From NCBI RefSeq assembly GCF_006334915.2, contig NZ_VDMA02000015.1, positions 62,001 to 126,000 on the forward strand: a DNA stretch of 64,000 nt, in the 5' to 3' direction. The stretch comes from Microbispora catharanthi (lineage in GTDB: Bacteria; Actinomycetota; Actinomycetes; Streptosporangiales; Streptosporangiaceae). The notes below the pieces were generated by a model. That model saw nothing but the letters and a program-made list of their open reading frames with translations, ran no database searches and was not told the DNA's origin. The position numbers and the translations under genes were made by a program. Below are positions 53,601 to 61,373 of the stretch, in pieces; within the stretch, counting starts at the first letter, position 1, and every line of letters begins with the position of its first letter.

Positions 53601-54986
53601 TACGCGTGGCTGTACGGCCCGGAGGCGGGCCCGGGCAACTCGCCGGGCGCGGGCGCTCCACGGCACATCTACGACGAGGCCAACATCCTGCTCGGGACGA
53701 CCGTCCCGAAGGGCAGCAAGATCCGGCTGCAGAAGGACGCCGCCAACACCTCCACGTACGCGATCGACTTCGTGAACCTGGAGCAGGCGTCGGCGATCCC
53801 CAACCCCGACCCCGCGACGTACGCGGTCCCGACCGGGTTCGCCCACCAGGACGTGCAGAACGCGCTCGACAAGGTGCGGATGGACACCACGGGCAAGCTC
53901 GTGGGCGTCTACCTGCCGCCGGGCGACTACCAGACGTCGGGCAAGTTCCAGGTGTACGGCAAGGCGGTCAAGGTGGTCGGCGCAGGGCCGTGGTTCACCC
54001 GGTTCTACGCGCCCTCCAACCAGGAGAACACCGACATCGGCTTCCGGGCGGAGTCGTCGGCCAACGGCTCGACGTTCTCCGGGTTCGCCTACTTCGGCAA
54101 CTACACCAGCCGCATCGACGGGCCAGGCAAGGTGTTCGACTGGCAGAACGTCGCCAACATGACGATCGACGACATCTGGGTCGAGCACCAGGTCTGCATG
54201 TACTGGGGCGCGAACACCGACAACATCACGATCAAGAACTCGCGGATCCGCGACACGTTCGCCGACGGCGTCAACATGACCAACGGCAGCACCGACAACC
54301 TGGTCTCGAACGACGAGGCGAGGACGACCGGCGACGACAGCTTCGCGCTGTTCTCGGCCATCGACGCGGGAGGCGCCGACGAGAAGAACAACGTCTACGA
54401 GAACCTGACCGCGATCCTGCCGTGGCGCGCGGCCGGCATCGCGGTGTACGGCGGGTACGCGAACACCTTCAGGAACATCTACATCGCGGACACGCTGACC
54501 TACTCCGGCATCACGATCAGCTCGCTCGACTTCGGCTACCCGATGAACGGCTTCGGCGCGAGCCCGCCCACGGTGTTCGACAACATCTCGATCGTCCGCG
54601 CGGGCGGCCACTTCTGGGGCCAGCAGACCTTCCCGGCGATCTGGCTGTTCTCCGCCTCGAAGGTGTTCCAGGGCATCCGGGTCAGCAACGTGGACATCGT
54701 CGATCCGACGTACTCGGGGATCATGTTCCAGACCCAGTACCTCGGCGGCCAGCCGGTCAACCCCATCAAGGACACCGTCTTCACCAACATCTCGATCTCT
54801 GGAGCGCACAGGAGCGGCGACGCGTTCGACGCGAAGTCGGGCTTCGGCCTCTGGGCGAACGAACTGCCGGAGCCCGACCAGGGACCGGCGGTCGGGTCGG
54901 TGACCTTCAACAACCTGAGACTCAGCGACAACTACCAGGACATCAAGAACACGACGTCCACCTTCACGATCAACATCAACCCCTGA
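50691..54986 (+). CDS. Secreted modular GH87 alpha-1,3-glucanase (mutanase/mycodextranase type)
   Basis: 1431 residues from ATG at 50691 behind GAGGAACG. Order: signal peptide 1-33; discoidin (F5/8-C) domains about 36-172 and 175-310; two FN3 domains about 315-400 and 405-495; a third discoidin-like domain 500-640; two CARDB-type domains 645-755 and 757-870; a beta-sandwich binding region from 875 (YEAEDGVTGGG); and the right-handed beta-helix GH87 domain about 1040-1431 (GVYLPPGDYQTSGKFQVYG, NSRIRDTFADGVNMTNGS, ARTTGDDSFALFS). GH87 enzymes cut alpha-1,3-glucan of fungal walls or mutan. Discoidin 1/2 and FN3 1/2 are near-copies at DNA level. Confidence 0.92.
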   Translation: MSKTHVPLLRLIAVVAAACLLAVAAPLIPASAAGGPNLAAGRTVTTSSSNSPYAAGNLNDGNQGTYWESSNNAFPQWAQVDLGSATSIDQVVLKLPATWEARTQTLSVQGSTDGSSFGTIVSSAGRSFAPGSGNAVTIGFTATTTRYVRINVTANTAWPAAQLSEIEVYGAATASGNLALGKTMKESAHADVYGAGNANDGNQATYWESANNAFPQWLQVDLGASTAVNKVVLKLPPTWEARTETLAVQGGTDGTNFSTLAASAGRAFDPASGNTVTIGFSTANVRYVRINVTANTAWPAAQVSEFEVYGPAPTGDTQAPTAPSNLAYTEPGANQIRLTWSASTDNVGVTGYDVYANGVLRTSVAGNVLTYTDTQPADATVSYYVRAKDAAGNESADSNTVTRKGSTGDTQAPTAPGGLAYTETTPGQVKLTWTASTDNVGVTGYDVYANNVLRGSVAGNTTTYTDTQPTSATVSYYVRAKDAAGNESINSDTVTRNGSGGGSNMAVGKPITASSSTFTYVATNANDNDVATYWEGAGGSYPQTLTVQLGANAVVSSVVLKLNPDAAWSTRTQTIQVLGREQSASGFTNLTSAAAYTFNPATGNTVTIPVSGTVADVQLKFTANSGAPAGQVAEFQVIGSPAPNPDLTVTALSASPASPVETDAVTLSATVRNTGSLGSGATTVNFYLGGTKAGTASVGALAAGASATVTANIGQRDAGSYPLSAKVDESNAVIEQNETDNAFTASSPLVVKPVDSSDLVASPVSWSPGNPAGGSTVTFTVAIKNQGTIASAGGAHGITLTITNDSGTVVKTLTGSYSGAIAAGSTTGPVNLGTWTAANGRYTVKTVLAADAGELPVKQANNTSTLPFFVGRGANMPYDMYEAEDGVTGGGATVVGPNRTIGDLAGEASGRKAIRLTTTGSYVEWTTRADTNTLVTRFSIPDAAGGGGTDATLDVYVNGTFLKAVNLTSKYAWLYGPEAGPGNSPGAGAPRHIYDEANILLGTTVPKGSKIRLQKDAANTSTYAIDFVNLEQASAIPNPDPATYAVPTGFAHQDVQNALDKVRMDTTGKLVGVYLPPGDYQTSGKFQVYGKAVKVVGAGPWFTRFYAPSNQENTDIGFRAESSANGSTFSGFAYFGNYTSRIDGPGKVFDWQNVANMTIDDIWVEHQVCMYWGANTDNITIKNSRIRDTFADGVNMTNGSTDNLVSNDEARTTGDDSFALFSAIDAGGADEKNNVYENLTAILPWRAAGIAVYGGYANTFRNIYIADTLTYSGITISSLDFGYPMNGFGASPPTVFDNISIVRAGGHFWGQQTFPAIWLFSASKVFQGIRVSNVDIVDPTYSGIMFQTQYLGGQPVNPIKDTVFTNISISGAHRSGDAFDAKSGFGLWANELPEPDQGPAVGSVTFNNLRLSDNYQDIKNTTSTFTININP

Positions 54987-54995
54987 TGACGTGAC

Positions 54996-55036
54996 GGCGC
55001 CGCCGGAGGGACGTCCCTTCGGCGGCGCCTGTTTTT
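54996..55036. terminator. Strong rho-independent terminator
   Basis: GGCGCCGCCG pairs with CGGCGGCGCC, extended inward by GAGGG/CCCTT to a 4-base loop (ACGT), followed by TGTTTTT. It ends the GH87 transcript, and in the other direction can end the GH12 gene. Confidence 0.92.
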
Positions 55037-55046
55037 CTGGGGGGTG

Positions 55047-56174
55047 TCACGACGAACAGGGGGTGCCGTTCAGCGTGAAGCCGGTGGGGTTGCCGTTCGA
55101 GCCGCTCCAGGTGCCCTGGAAGCCGAACGAGACGTTGCCGCCGGCCGGGATCGACCCGTTGTACGACAGGTTCTTCGCGGTCACCGACGATCCGCTCTGG
55201 GTGATGTCGGCGCTCCAGTAACCGGTGATCTTCTGGCCGTTCGGGAACGTGAAGCCGACGTTCCAGCCGTTCACGGCGCTGGAGGAGGTGTTGGTGACGG
55301 TGACGTTGCCGGTGAAGCCGCCCTGCCACTCGTTCTTGCTGTAGCTCACCCGGCACGCGCCGCCGCCGTTGCCCTGGGTGGGGCTGACGGTGGGCGTCGG
55401 CGAGGGGCTCTGGACCACGCCGCCGATGCTGTAGGAGAAGTTGTTCACCGCGAGGCCGGTGCCGCCGATCCAGGGCTCGAATCCCGCCTGGACGCTGGTG
55501 AGGTACCACGACCGCTGGGCGTAGCCGCGGTTCACCGCGTCGTCGTAGAACGAGCGGACGGCGAAGCTGATCGAGTTCGTCGGCGAGGTGCGGACGTAGG
55601 AGATGACGTTCCAGCCGATGTTGCCCTCCCAGACGTCCCAGGTGCCTCCGGCGATGTTCGCCGTGCCCACCCGGGAGCCCACGGGCTGCACCGAGCCGGT
55701 GTGGTTGAGCCACACCATGATCTCGGCGCCGGTGTTCTGGCCGTCCTTGCGAGGCGTCGGGTCGAACCAGATGTCGTACGCCGCGTCGTAGACGCCCGAG
55801 CCGGGATAGCTCATGCTGACGCTGGTCTGGACCGTGTTGAACTGGCTGTTGCTCGCCTGGAGGGGCAGGCCGCTGCCGCTGGAGCAGTTGGCGTAGTGGC
55901 AGCCGGCGTAGATGGCCGGGTATGCCGCCGGGGTGCCGCCCGTGTTGTTGTGCCCCGCCTGCGTCACCGTGAAGCCGGTGTTCGTGACGTTGATGCACTG
56001 CGGGGCGCTGCTCCCCCACACGTTGTTCATGACGACGTACTTGCCGCCCTGAATGGTGGTGCTGCCGTACTTCTCGCAGATCGTCGTGTCCGCGTGCGCC
56101 GCCTGACCGACGACGAGCGACGCGGCGACCGAGCCGAGCATGGCGAGGCTCGCCGTGATCATTCGCATCCTCAT
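55047..56174 (-). CDS. Secreted GH12 endoglucanase with CBM2
   Basis: 375 residues. The signal peptide (about 1-28, AAHAD) follows a run of ATGs (MRMRM); I took the first at 56174. The GH12 domain about 30-252 has YDAAYDIWFDP, the nucleophile in GAEIMVWLNHTG (E151) and acid/base in QAGFEPWIGG (E233). A PSPTPTVSPTQ linker leads to a CBM2 (about 273-375, CRVSYSKNEWQGGFTGNVTVTN). It hydrolyses beta-1,4-glucan. A GAAAGTGAAACTTTC element is about 95 bases upstream. Confidence 0.95.
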   Translation of the reverse strand: MRMRMITASLAMLGSVAASLVVGQAAHADTTICEKYGSTTIQGGKYVVMNNVWGSSAPQCINVTNTGFTVTQAGHNNTGGTPAAYPAIYAGCHYANCSSGSGLPLQASNSQFNTVQTSVSMSYPGSGVYDAAYDIWFDPTPRKDGQNTGAEIMVWLNHTGSVQPVGSRVGTANIAGGTWDVWEGNIGWNVISYVRTSPTNSISFAVRSFYDDAVNRGYAQRSWYLTSVQAGFEPWIGGTGLAVNNFSYSIGGVVQSPSPTPTVSPTQGNGGGACRVSYSKNEWQGGFTGNVTVTNTSSSAVNGWNVGFTFPNGQKITGYWSADITQSGSSVTAKNLSYNGSIPAGGNVSFGFQGTWSGSNGNPTGFTLNGTPCSS

Positions 56175-56268
56175 GTCCCGGACCATAGACATGGGACGAG
56201 TGCGGGCGACATGGGCAGATTTAATCGACAACTTGGACGAAACCCCGACCAGCGACAACGTCCTTACG

Positions 56269-56283
56269 GAAAGTGAAACTTTC
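56269..56283. promoter_or_regulatory. GAAAGT-GAA-ACTTTC element upstream of GH12 gene
   Basis: Perfect 6-base arms around GAA; the right half alone reads GAAACTTTC. Spacing (95 bases from the chosen start) suits promoter control. Similar elements lie upstream of the GH10 and CE15 genes. Confidence 0.5.
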
Positions 56284-56466
56284 AGTCACACGTGCTGTCC
56301 GGCCCTCCACTCGGGCCCGCGCGACCAGCCCCGAAGCACGGAACAGGGCGCGCCCGAATCATGCGCGCCGGCGATCACCGCCTCACCGGCCACCTGCCGC
56401 CGGGCATGCGGTTCGAACGCGCGCGGACTCTCACCGACGGCCCGCCCCTGCGCGACTCGCGCTACC

Positions 56467-57342
56467 TCAGGCAGCCCCAACGCTCGCGATGAACCCGAGG
56501 ATCGCCTTCGCCAGCTCCTCCGGGGCCTCCATCGCGGCGTAGTGACCCACACCGTCGAGATGCAGGGACTGGATCTCCGCCGCCGCGGCCCGCGCCATGG
56601 TGCCGGCCGTGAAGCGACCGCCGCCGGCGCCGACCGCGAGCACGGGCACCTTCAACCCGGGCTCTTGCGCGAGGGACTGGATCTCGGCACCCTCCCGCAG
56701 CATCGACCGATACAGGCCGATCGCGCCGCGCCAGCCGTCAGGACGTGAGTAGGCGCGGGCGAACTCCGCGATGTCGGCCTCGGTGAACGCTCCCGGGATC
56801 GCGGTCATGGACGGGAACGCGTACTGGGCGAGGAACTCGCGTTCGCGGCCGGCGAGCAACAGCTCCGGGATGCCGGGCGCGGCGAGGACCCCGATGTGCC
56901 AGGCGCCGCCGCGGGTGACGTCGGCCAGCGCTTCCAGGCCGAACCCGGGCAGGCCCATCTCGATGGCCGTGAGGCTGAGCACATCCTCGGGATGGGTGGT
57001 GGCCAGACGGAACACGGTCGCGCCGCTGATGTCCTGCCCGGTGAGGTGGACGGGGCCGGCACCGAGGCGGGCGATCAGCTGGTGGAGGTCCTCGGCCGCG
57101 GTCGCGCTGTCGTACTCGCCCGGCCCGTTGCCGGAGTCGCCGAACCCGCGCAGATCGACGGCGAAGACACGATGGTGGGCGGCGAGCAGTGGGATGAGCT
57201 TGTGGAACGTCCACCAGGTCTCGGGGAACCCGTGTACCAGCAGGATCGGGAACCCGGCGGTTCCAGCGGCGACGTAGTGCAGGGTCGTTCCGTTGACCTC
57301 GGCCCGGTGATGGGTGACCCCCGGAAGCGTGGGACCGGTCAT
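56467..57342 (-). CDS. Alpha/beta hydrolase, epoxide-hydrolase-like
   Basis: 291 residues from ATG at 57342 behind CGAGGAG. Oxyanion motif [21 protein letters not shown], nucleophile elbow TGQDISGAT with Asp in the nucleophile position, and [17 protein letters not shown] for the catalytic His. Asp nucleophile and HGFPE favour soluble epoxide hydrolase or dehalogenase chemistry over esterase. A divergent MarR with an inverted repeat between them suggests chemical induction. Confidence 0.9.
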   Translation of the reverse strand: MTGPTLPGVTHHRAEVNGTTLHYVAAGTAGFPILLVHGFPETWWTFHKLIPLLAAHHRVFAVDLRGFGDSGNGPGEYDSATAAEDLHQLIARLGAGPVHLTGQDISGATVFRLATTHPEDVLSLTAIEMGLPGFGLEALADVTRGGAWHIGVLAAPGIPELLLAGREREFLAQYAFPSMTAIPGAFTEADIAEFARAYSRPDGWRGAIGLYRSMLREGAEIQSLAQEPGLKVPVLAVGAGGGRFTAGTMARAAAAEIQSLHLDGVGHYAAMEAPEELAKAILGFIASVGAA

Positions 57343-57368
57343 TGCTTTCTCCTCGATTCGACAGTCAA

Positions 57369-57388
57369 GGTGTCGAAATATAGACACC
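57369..57388. promoter_or_regulatory. Inverted repeat, MarR operator candidate
   Basis: GGTGTC-GAAATATA-GACACC has perfect 6-base arms and an AT-rich 8-base centre. It lies 27 bases before the hydrolase start and 41 before the MarR start. Confidence 0.7.
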
Positions 57389-57428
57389 ATGCCTGTCTTT
57401 TGTCCATGCGGTGTCGTAGTCTTCTCCC

Positions 57429-57908
57429 ATGTCCCGCTCTGGCGCCGATCTCGCCCTGCTGCTGCTCGGAGGCTTCCGCACGCTCGTGGACGCCGCGATC
57501 GCGGAGCTGGACCGGCGCGGCTTCGAGGACGTGCGCCCCGTCCACGACTTTGCGATGCGGGCCATCGCCGCGGGCGCCGACAGCGCCTCGGAACTGGGCC
57601 GCCGCCTGTCGATCTCCAAACAGTCAGCGGCACGCACCATTGCGGTGCTGCAGGAGCGCGGCTACGTGGCACGTGACACCGACCCCGACGACGCCCGCCG
57701 CAAACGCCTCCAGGTCACCCCGCTCGGCTACGAGGTGATGCGGCAGGGCGAGGCCATCTTCGACGAACTGCGCGACCAGTGGGGCAAGCAGATCGGCGCC
57801 GCCGAGCTCGAAACCCTGGAGGCCCACCTGTCAGTGCTGGTAGGCACCCTGCCCGTGCGCTTCGACACCCCCGGCTGGATGGCCCGCGACCTTGGCGAAC
57901 CCGCGTGA
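57429..57908 (+). CDS. MarR-family transcriptional regulator
   Basis: 159 residues. Winged HTH about 45-105 ([49 protein letters not shown]). Divergent from the epoxide-hydrolase-like gene and probably represses it and itself through the inverted repeat at 57369-57388. Confidence 0.92.
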   Translation: MSRSGADLALLLLGGFRTLVDAAIAELDRRGFEDVRPVHDFAMRAIAAGADSASELGRRLSISKQSAARTIAVLQERGYVARDTDPDDARRKRLQVTPLGYEVMRQGEAIFDELRDQWGKQIGAAELETLEAHLSVLVGTLPVRFDTPGWMARDLGEPA

Positions 57909-58057
57909 GACGGTAGCGGCCGTTGGTCGAGCGCGGGCGCGGAGGACCGGCGCCAAGCGTCTGCCGTCGGGCGGTGACCCGGGCGCTGCCGGCTGCCGGA
58001 CGCCGGCGTACGCCGCCGCGCGCTGGGGGAGTATGCCTGGAGGAGGAGGTGGGGGCG

Positions 58058-58408
58058 ATGTCCGTCACGGTCCGCCGCGTGTACGAGGATCCCGCACCCG
58101 GGGACGGCACACGGGTGCTGGTCGACAGGGTGTGGCCGCGCGGCCTTACCAAGGAGGCCGCCCACCTGGACGAATGGGTCAAGGACGTCGCGCCGTCCGG
58201 CGCCCTGCGCTCCTGGTACGGCCACGTCCCCGAGAGGTTCGCCGAGTTCCGCAGCCGCTACCTCACCGAGCTGGACGATCCCGAGCGGCAGGCCGCCCTC
58301 GACCGGCTGCGCCGGCTCATGGAGAGCGGCCCGCTGACCCTGCTCACCGCGACCAGGGACGTCGAGCACAGCCAGGCCGCCGTCCTCGCCGAGGTCCTGT
58401 CCGGCTGA
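58058..58408 (+). CDS. DUF488 family protein
   Basis: 116 residues from ATG at 58058 behind GGAGGAGGTGG. Family blocks: VRRVYEDPAPGDGTRVLVDRVWPRGLTKEAAHLDEWVKDVAPS, LRSWYGHVPERFAEFRSRY and LTLLTATRDVEHSQAAVL. Function is not established for the family. It converges on the envelope-stress operon with a terminator between. Confidence 0.92.
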   Translation: MSVTVRRVYEDPAPGDGTRVLVDRVWPRGLTKEAAHLDEWVKDVAPSGALRSWYGHVPERFAEFRSRYLTELDDPERQAALDRLRRLMESGPLTLLTATRDVEHSQAAVLAEVLSG

Positions 58409-58411
58409 CCC

Positions 58412-58435
58412 GCCCTTGCAGTGATCCGCAAGGGC
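58412..58435. terminator. Hairpin between convergent genes
   Basis: GCCCTTGC (58412-58419) pairs perfectly with GCAAGGGC (58428-58435), loop AGTGATCC. It lies between the DUF488 stop (58408) and the end of the AmaP-like gene (58440). Confidence 0.8.
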
Positions 58436-58439
58436 GCGC

Positions 58440-59015
58440 TCAGTGGACCGCGCGGGTGCGGCGGCCGCCGGTGAGGTCGAGCCGCACCATCGCCGGGAGG
58501 CGGTGCAGGCCGAGCGTGGTGCGCAGGTCGGGGACGGCCTCGTCGTGCAACCGGGTGACCAGTGCCCCGAGGTCGGCCGGTTCCACGGCGGAGACGCCGA
58601 GGTCGAGGTGCGGGTCGTCGGACGGGCCGCGCAGCACGGCGTGCGCCCTGCGCACGTCCGGATAAGCGCTGACCTGCTCGGCCAGGGCCTCGCTCGCGGG
58701 ATGCGCGTCGACCTCGGTGACCCCGGACGTGCCCGACTCCAGGCGCAGCCGCCGCGGCCGGTCGACCCGCAGCAGCGCCAGCAGCCAGGCCAGCCCGATG
58801 AGCCCGATCACGAATCCGATGGCGGCCACGACCGGCCAGAACCACGGCGCCGTCGCCGCGAGATTCCTCGCCCCGGCGTCCACCACCGGCTCCCGCACGG
58901 CGGCATCGCCGAAGGCGCCCAGCGCCCGCGCGAGCGCGAGGCCGCCCGCGGCCAGCAGAACCAGGCCGGACAGCGCCAGGCCCGCCCGGTTGCCCTTGCC
59001 CGATCTCGTCTTCAC
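58440..59015 (-). CDS. AmaP-like envelope-stress membrane protein
   Basis: 191 residues from GTG at 59015 behind AAGGAGGC. Two hydrophobic helices (about 12-30 and 58-82) hold a soluble tail (DVRRAHAVLRGPSDDPHLDLGVSAVEPADLGALVTRLHDEAVPDLRTTL), like the alkaline-shock membrane anchor AmaP. Last gene of the operon starting at 61037; AmaP anchors Asp23 at the membrane in Staphylococcus (known). Confidence 0.78.
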   Translation of the reverse strand: MKTRSGKGNRAGLALSGLVLLAAGGLALARALGAFGDAAVREPVVDAGARNLAATAPWFWPVVAAIGFVIGLIGLAWLLALLRVDRPRRLRLESGTSGVTEVDAHPASEALAEQVSAYPDVRRAHAVLRGPSDDPHLDLGVSAVEPADLGALVTRLHDEAVPDLRTTLGLHRLPAMVRLDLTGGRRTRAVH

Positions 59016-59032
59016 GGTCCTGCCTCCTTCGC

Positions 59033-59641
59033 CTAGGACGGGCCGTGGACGCGCAGGTGCAGCGAGACGTGGTGGGCGGGGGCGAGCCGGGCCAGTTCGT
59101 CCTCGACGGCCCCCCGCACACGCTCCCCGAGCGCTGCCGTGTCGCGCAGGTCCGTCCGGACCGACACGTCCGCGTGCCAGCCGTACATCCGCGCTCCGGC
59201 CTCGCGCACGCCGTCCACCTCGTTCGCCCTGGCTCTCAACGCCCGCGCCAGCGCACGGCGCGGCAGGCCGACCATCAGGTCGGGGTCCCCCGTGCGCAGC
59301 GCGACCATCCGCCCCCGCCCGGGGACGGCCGCGATGAGGATCAGCACCAGGCCGATCAGGGCCAGCGCGGAAGCCACCGCGAGGACCCGGCCGTCGTCCC
59401 AGGCCGTGGTGCTCGCCCATCGGGCCCACTGGTCGTATGGCACGAGCTTGACGGGGAGCCCCAGCAGCGCGGAGACCACGTGGACGGCGGTGAGACCTCC
59501 GATCCCCAGCAGCGCCAGCGCGGCGACCGCGGCCGGCAGCCCCCGGCTGGGCCGGAAGGCCCGGCGGGCTCCACCGTCCCCGAACCCCCGCATCGGGACG
59601 AAGCGCGGCACCCTTTCAGACAGGCCTCGGCCTTCGCTCAT
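59033..59641 (-). CDS. DUF6286-like membrane protein
   Basis: 202 residues from ATG at 59641 behind GAGGGGTGG. Two membrane helices (about 37-60 and 88-108) precede a soluble tail with ARMYGWHADVSVRTDLRDTAALGERVRGAVEDELARLA, the same kind of fold as the AmaP tail. In actinomycetes this type co-occurs with Asp23 genes. It overlaps the Asp23-like gene at 59616-59954 by 26 bases. Confidence 0.78.
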   Translation of the reverse strand: MSEGRGLSERVPRFVPMRGFGDGGARRAFRPSRGLPAAVAALALLGIGGLTAVHVVSALLGLPVKLVPYDQWARWASTTAWDDGRVLAVASALALIGLVLILIAAVPGRGRMVALRTGDPDLMVGLPRRALARALRARANEVDGVREAGARMYGWHADVSVRTDLRDTAALGERVRGAVEDELARLAPAHHVSLHLRVHGPS

Positions 59642-59954
59642 CGCCACCCCTCCGCTCGGGCTTCCGCTCGGGCACAAGCTCCACGACCTCGATGTCCACG
59701 TTCTCCACGGCGATGCCCGTCAGCTCACGCAGCCGCCGCCGGACGTGCTCGCGAATCTTCGCGGCCAGCCGCGGCACCGGCGCCGGATAGCGCACGGCCA
59801 GATCGCAGTGGACCGCCGCGACCGCCCCGCACACCGACGCCGACACGTGGGGCGGGCCGGTCACGTGCTCGTCCTCGCTCGCCAGTTGCTCGGCGATCCT
59901 CGCGAAGGCGCGGTCCGAGATCGTCGTCGTCCCGTGCGCAGCGGGCTCGCTCAT
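59616..59954 (-). CDS. Asp23/Gls24-like protein (short)
   Basis: 112 residues. TTTISDRAFARIAEQLASE start and VAAVHCDLAVRYPAPVPRLAAKIREHVRRRLRELTGIAVENVDIEVVEL match the Asp23 core. Its ATG overlaps the stop of the small membrane protein by 4 bases. One of three Asp23-like genes in the operon. Confidence 0.82.
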   Translation of the reverse strand: MSEPAAHGTTTISDRAFARIAEQLASEDEHVTGPPHVSASVCGAVAAVHCDLAVRYPAPVPRLAAKIREHVRRRLRELTGIAVENVDIEVVELVPERKPERRGGDERRPRPV

Positions 59955-60136
59955 TGTCGTCTCGGGTGCATCTGCGGCAGGTGTACGCCGCCTTCGAGCA
60001 CCAGGCCGACGAGGAACCCGACGATGCCGAGGACCAGGACGATGATGAACGCGCTGAGGCCGCCGAAGGCCCCGACCACCCCCAGCACCGTGCCGAACAG
60101 CAGGCCCGCGAGGCCCCAGAGCGGATAGCCTTCCAT
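59951..60136 (-). CDS. Small DUF2273-like membrane protein
   Basis: 61 residues from ATG at 60136, six bases after AAGGAAGGA. Two glycine-rich hydrophobic helices (LWGLAGLLFGTVLGVVGAF, SAFIIVLVLGIVGFLVGLVL). Small two-helix proteins of this kind are standard members of Asp23 operons. Coupled at both ends (2-base gap upstream, 4-base overlap downstream). Confidence 0.8.
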   Translation of the reverse strand: MEGYPLWGLAGLLFGTVLGVVGAFGGLSAFIIVLVLGIVGFLVGLVLEGGVHLPQMHPRRQ

Positions 60137-60138
60137 GA

Positions 60139-60564
60139 TCATTCCTTCCTTCCGCCGTCGTCTGTGACCACGTCGGCGATCGTCACGTCCACTTTGCGGC
60201 CGCCCGCCAGGCCGCCGATCGCGTCGCGGACCAGGTCGGCGATCTCCGGCAGCGGCCTGCCGTACCGGGCGACGATGTCGACCTCGATCGCGTCGTCCCG
60301 TATGGCGACGCCCGGGACGAGACCACCGGGCAGGTACGTCGCGACCACGCCGAACGGTCCCCGGGACAGATCGGCGACGTCCGGACACGACAGCACGCGG
60401 TCCGCGATCCGGCGGGCGGAAACCTCGCGTTCCTCGCCTTCTCGCCCCGCTCCGGCATCCCGCTCCGGCGGCGGGCCACCCGGGGAGCCGGGCCCGGCCC
60501 GCTCGGGCACCGCGACCCGCCGGCCGCCGCCTTCCGCCCCCGCGTTCTCCGGGACGGCGCTCAT
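60139..60564 (-). CDS. Asp23/Gls24-like protein with Pro/Gly-rich N-terminus
   Basis: 141 residues from ATG at 60564, overlapping the upstream stop by 4 bases. A disordered head (about 1-45) is followed by an Asp23-like core (RRIADRVLSCPDVADLSRGPFGVVATYLPGG, IEVDIVARYGRPLPEIADLVRDAI). More divergent than the first Asp23 in the operon. Confidence 0.75.
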   Translation of the reverse strand: MSAVPENAGAEGGGRRVAVPERAGPGSPGGPPPERDAGAGREGEEREVSARRIADRVLSCPDVADLSRGPFGVVATYLPGGLVPGVAIRDDAIEVDIVARYGRPLPEIADLVRDAIGGLAGGRKVDVTIADVVTDDGGRKE

Positions 60565-61037
60565 TGGACCCGCGGCTCCCCGTCCGCGGGCGCCTGCGGC
60601 TCCTGTTGCCTCGGCAGGTGGACGTCGTCGACCGCGATGTTGACCTCGGTGACCTCCAGCCCGCACATGCGTTCCACCGCGCGGATCACATGGCTCCGCA
60701 CGGCTTGCGCGAGGTCGGGGATCGCGACGCCGTACTCGACGATGAGGTGGATGTCCACGGCGGCCTGCCGCTCGCCGACCTCCACCGACATGCCCCGGGT
60801 GACGCCGTCCTCCCCGCCGAGCGCGCCCCTGATCGCGCCGAACGCGCGGGCCGTGCCGGTGCCGAAGTCGTGGACACCGTCGATCTCGCGGGCCGCCATG
60901 CCGGCGATCTTGGCGACCACCTCGTCGGCGATCGTGGTGCGGCCCCGCTCCGTCACCAGGCCGGAGCCGCCCTGCGTCCCGAGGGACCGCCCGGGCGCCG
61001 GCTCGACGGTCGCGGTCGACGTTCTGGTCTCGGTCAT
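60561..61037 (-). CDS. Asp23/Gls24 family envelope stress protein
   Basis: 158 residues from ATG at 61037 behind GGGGGAG. The clearest Asp23 of the three: RTTIADEVVAKIAGMAAREIDGVHDFG, MSVEVGERQAAVDIHLIVEYGVAIPDLAQAVRSHVIRAVERMCGLEVTEVNIAVDDV. First gene of the operon; soluble protein thought to coat the inner membrane via AmaP. A 336-base divergent spacer separates it from the gas vesicle genes. Confidence 0.92.
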   Translation of the reverse strand: MTETRTSTATVEPAPGRSLGTQGGSGLVTERGRTTIADEVVAKIAGMAAREIDGVHDFGTGTARAFGAIRGALGGEDGVTRGMSVEVGERQAAVDIHLIVEYGVAIPDLAQAVRSHVIRAVERMCGLEVTEVNIAVDDVHLPRQQEPQAPADGEPRVQ

Positions 61038-61373
61038 GTGACTCCCCCGCTTCACGCGCAGCGGTAGGTACCGCTTACCGCCGATACACGCCCGTGATAC
61101 CCGGTTTGCACACAGTAATCATCCGAGGTCGGACGAGTTTGGGTCATCGGAATCCCTCCAAAACACCAAGACCGGCGAGCCCGGCGACGGTCAGAACGGA
61201 CAGCCCTAAGAAAGGGATCAAGTCCGACCAAAACTGCCCGGTATGTACGAGATCGAGTTTTTCTGTGCCCGTCTAGGGCATTCATACCGTTCAGTCGGAT
61301 CGCAGCGCCGTACGGCGAGACGGGCGGATGGCCGGAACGGCGCTTCGGGGCGCGGCCAGTAGGAGGCGCGATC
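61038..61373. promoter_or_regulatory. Divergent spacer between Asp23 and gas vesicle operons
   Basis: 336 bases, lower in GC. Plus strand: GTTT-N15-GGGCAT at 61257-61281, close to stress-sigma (SigB-like) promoters of actinomycetes, 93 bases before the gvpY-like gene. Minus strand: a GGGTAT at about 61098-61103 could be the -10 for the Asp23 operon, though its -35 is poor. No gene seen. Confidence 0.5.
61257..61281 (+). promoter_or_regulatory. SigB-like promoter candidate for gas vesicle operon
   Basis: GTTT (61257-61260), 15 bases, GGGCAT (61276-61281) against the usual GTTT-N14-16-GGGTAW. One mismatch in the -10. Position suits the 61374 gene. Confidence 0.45.

Noticed and set aside
50712-54809. 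1365-codon open frame antisense to the GH87 gene
   Set aside because: Composition is arginine/valine/glycine mirror of the coding strand; no domain or start signal. Pure GC-frame shadow.
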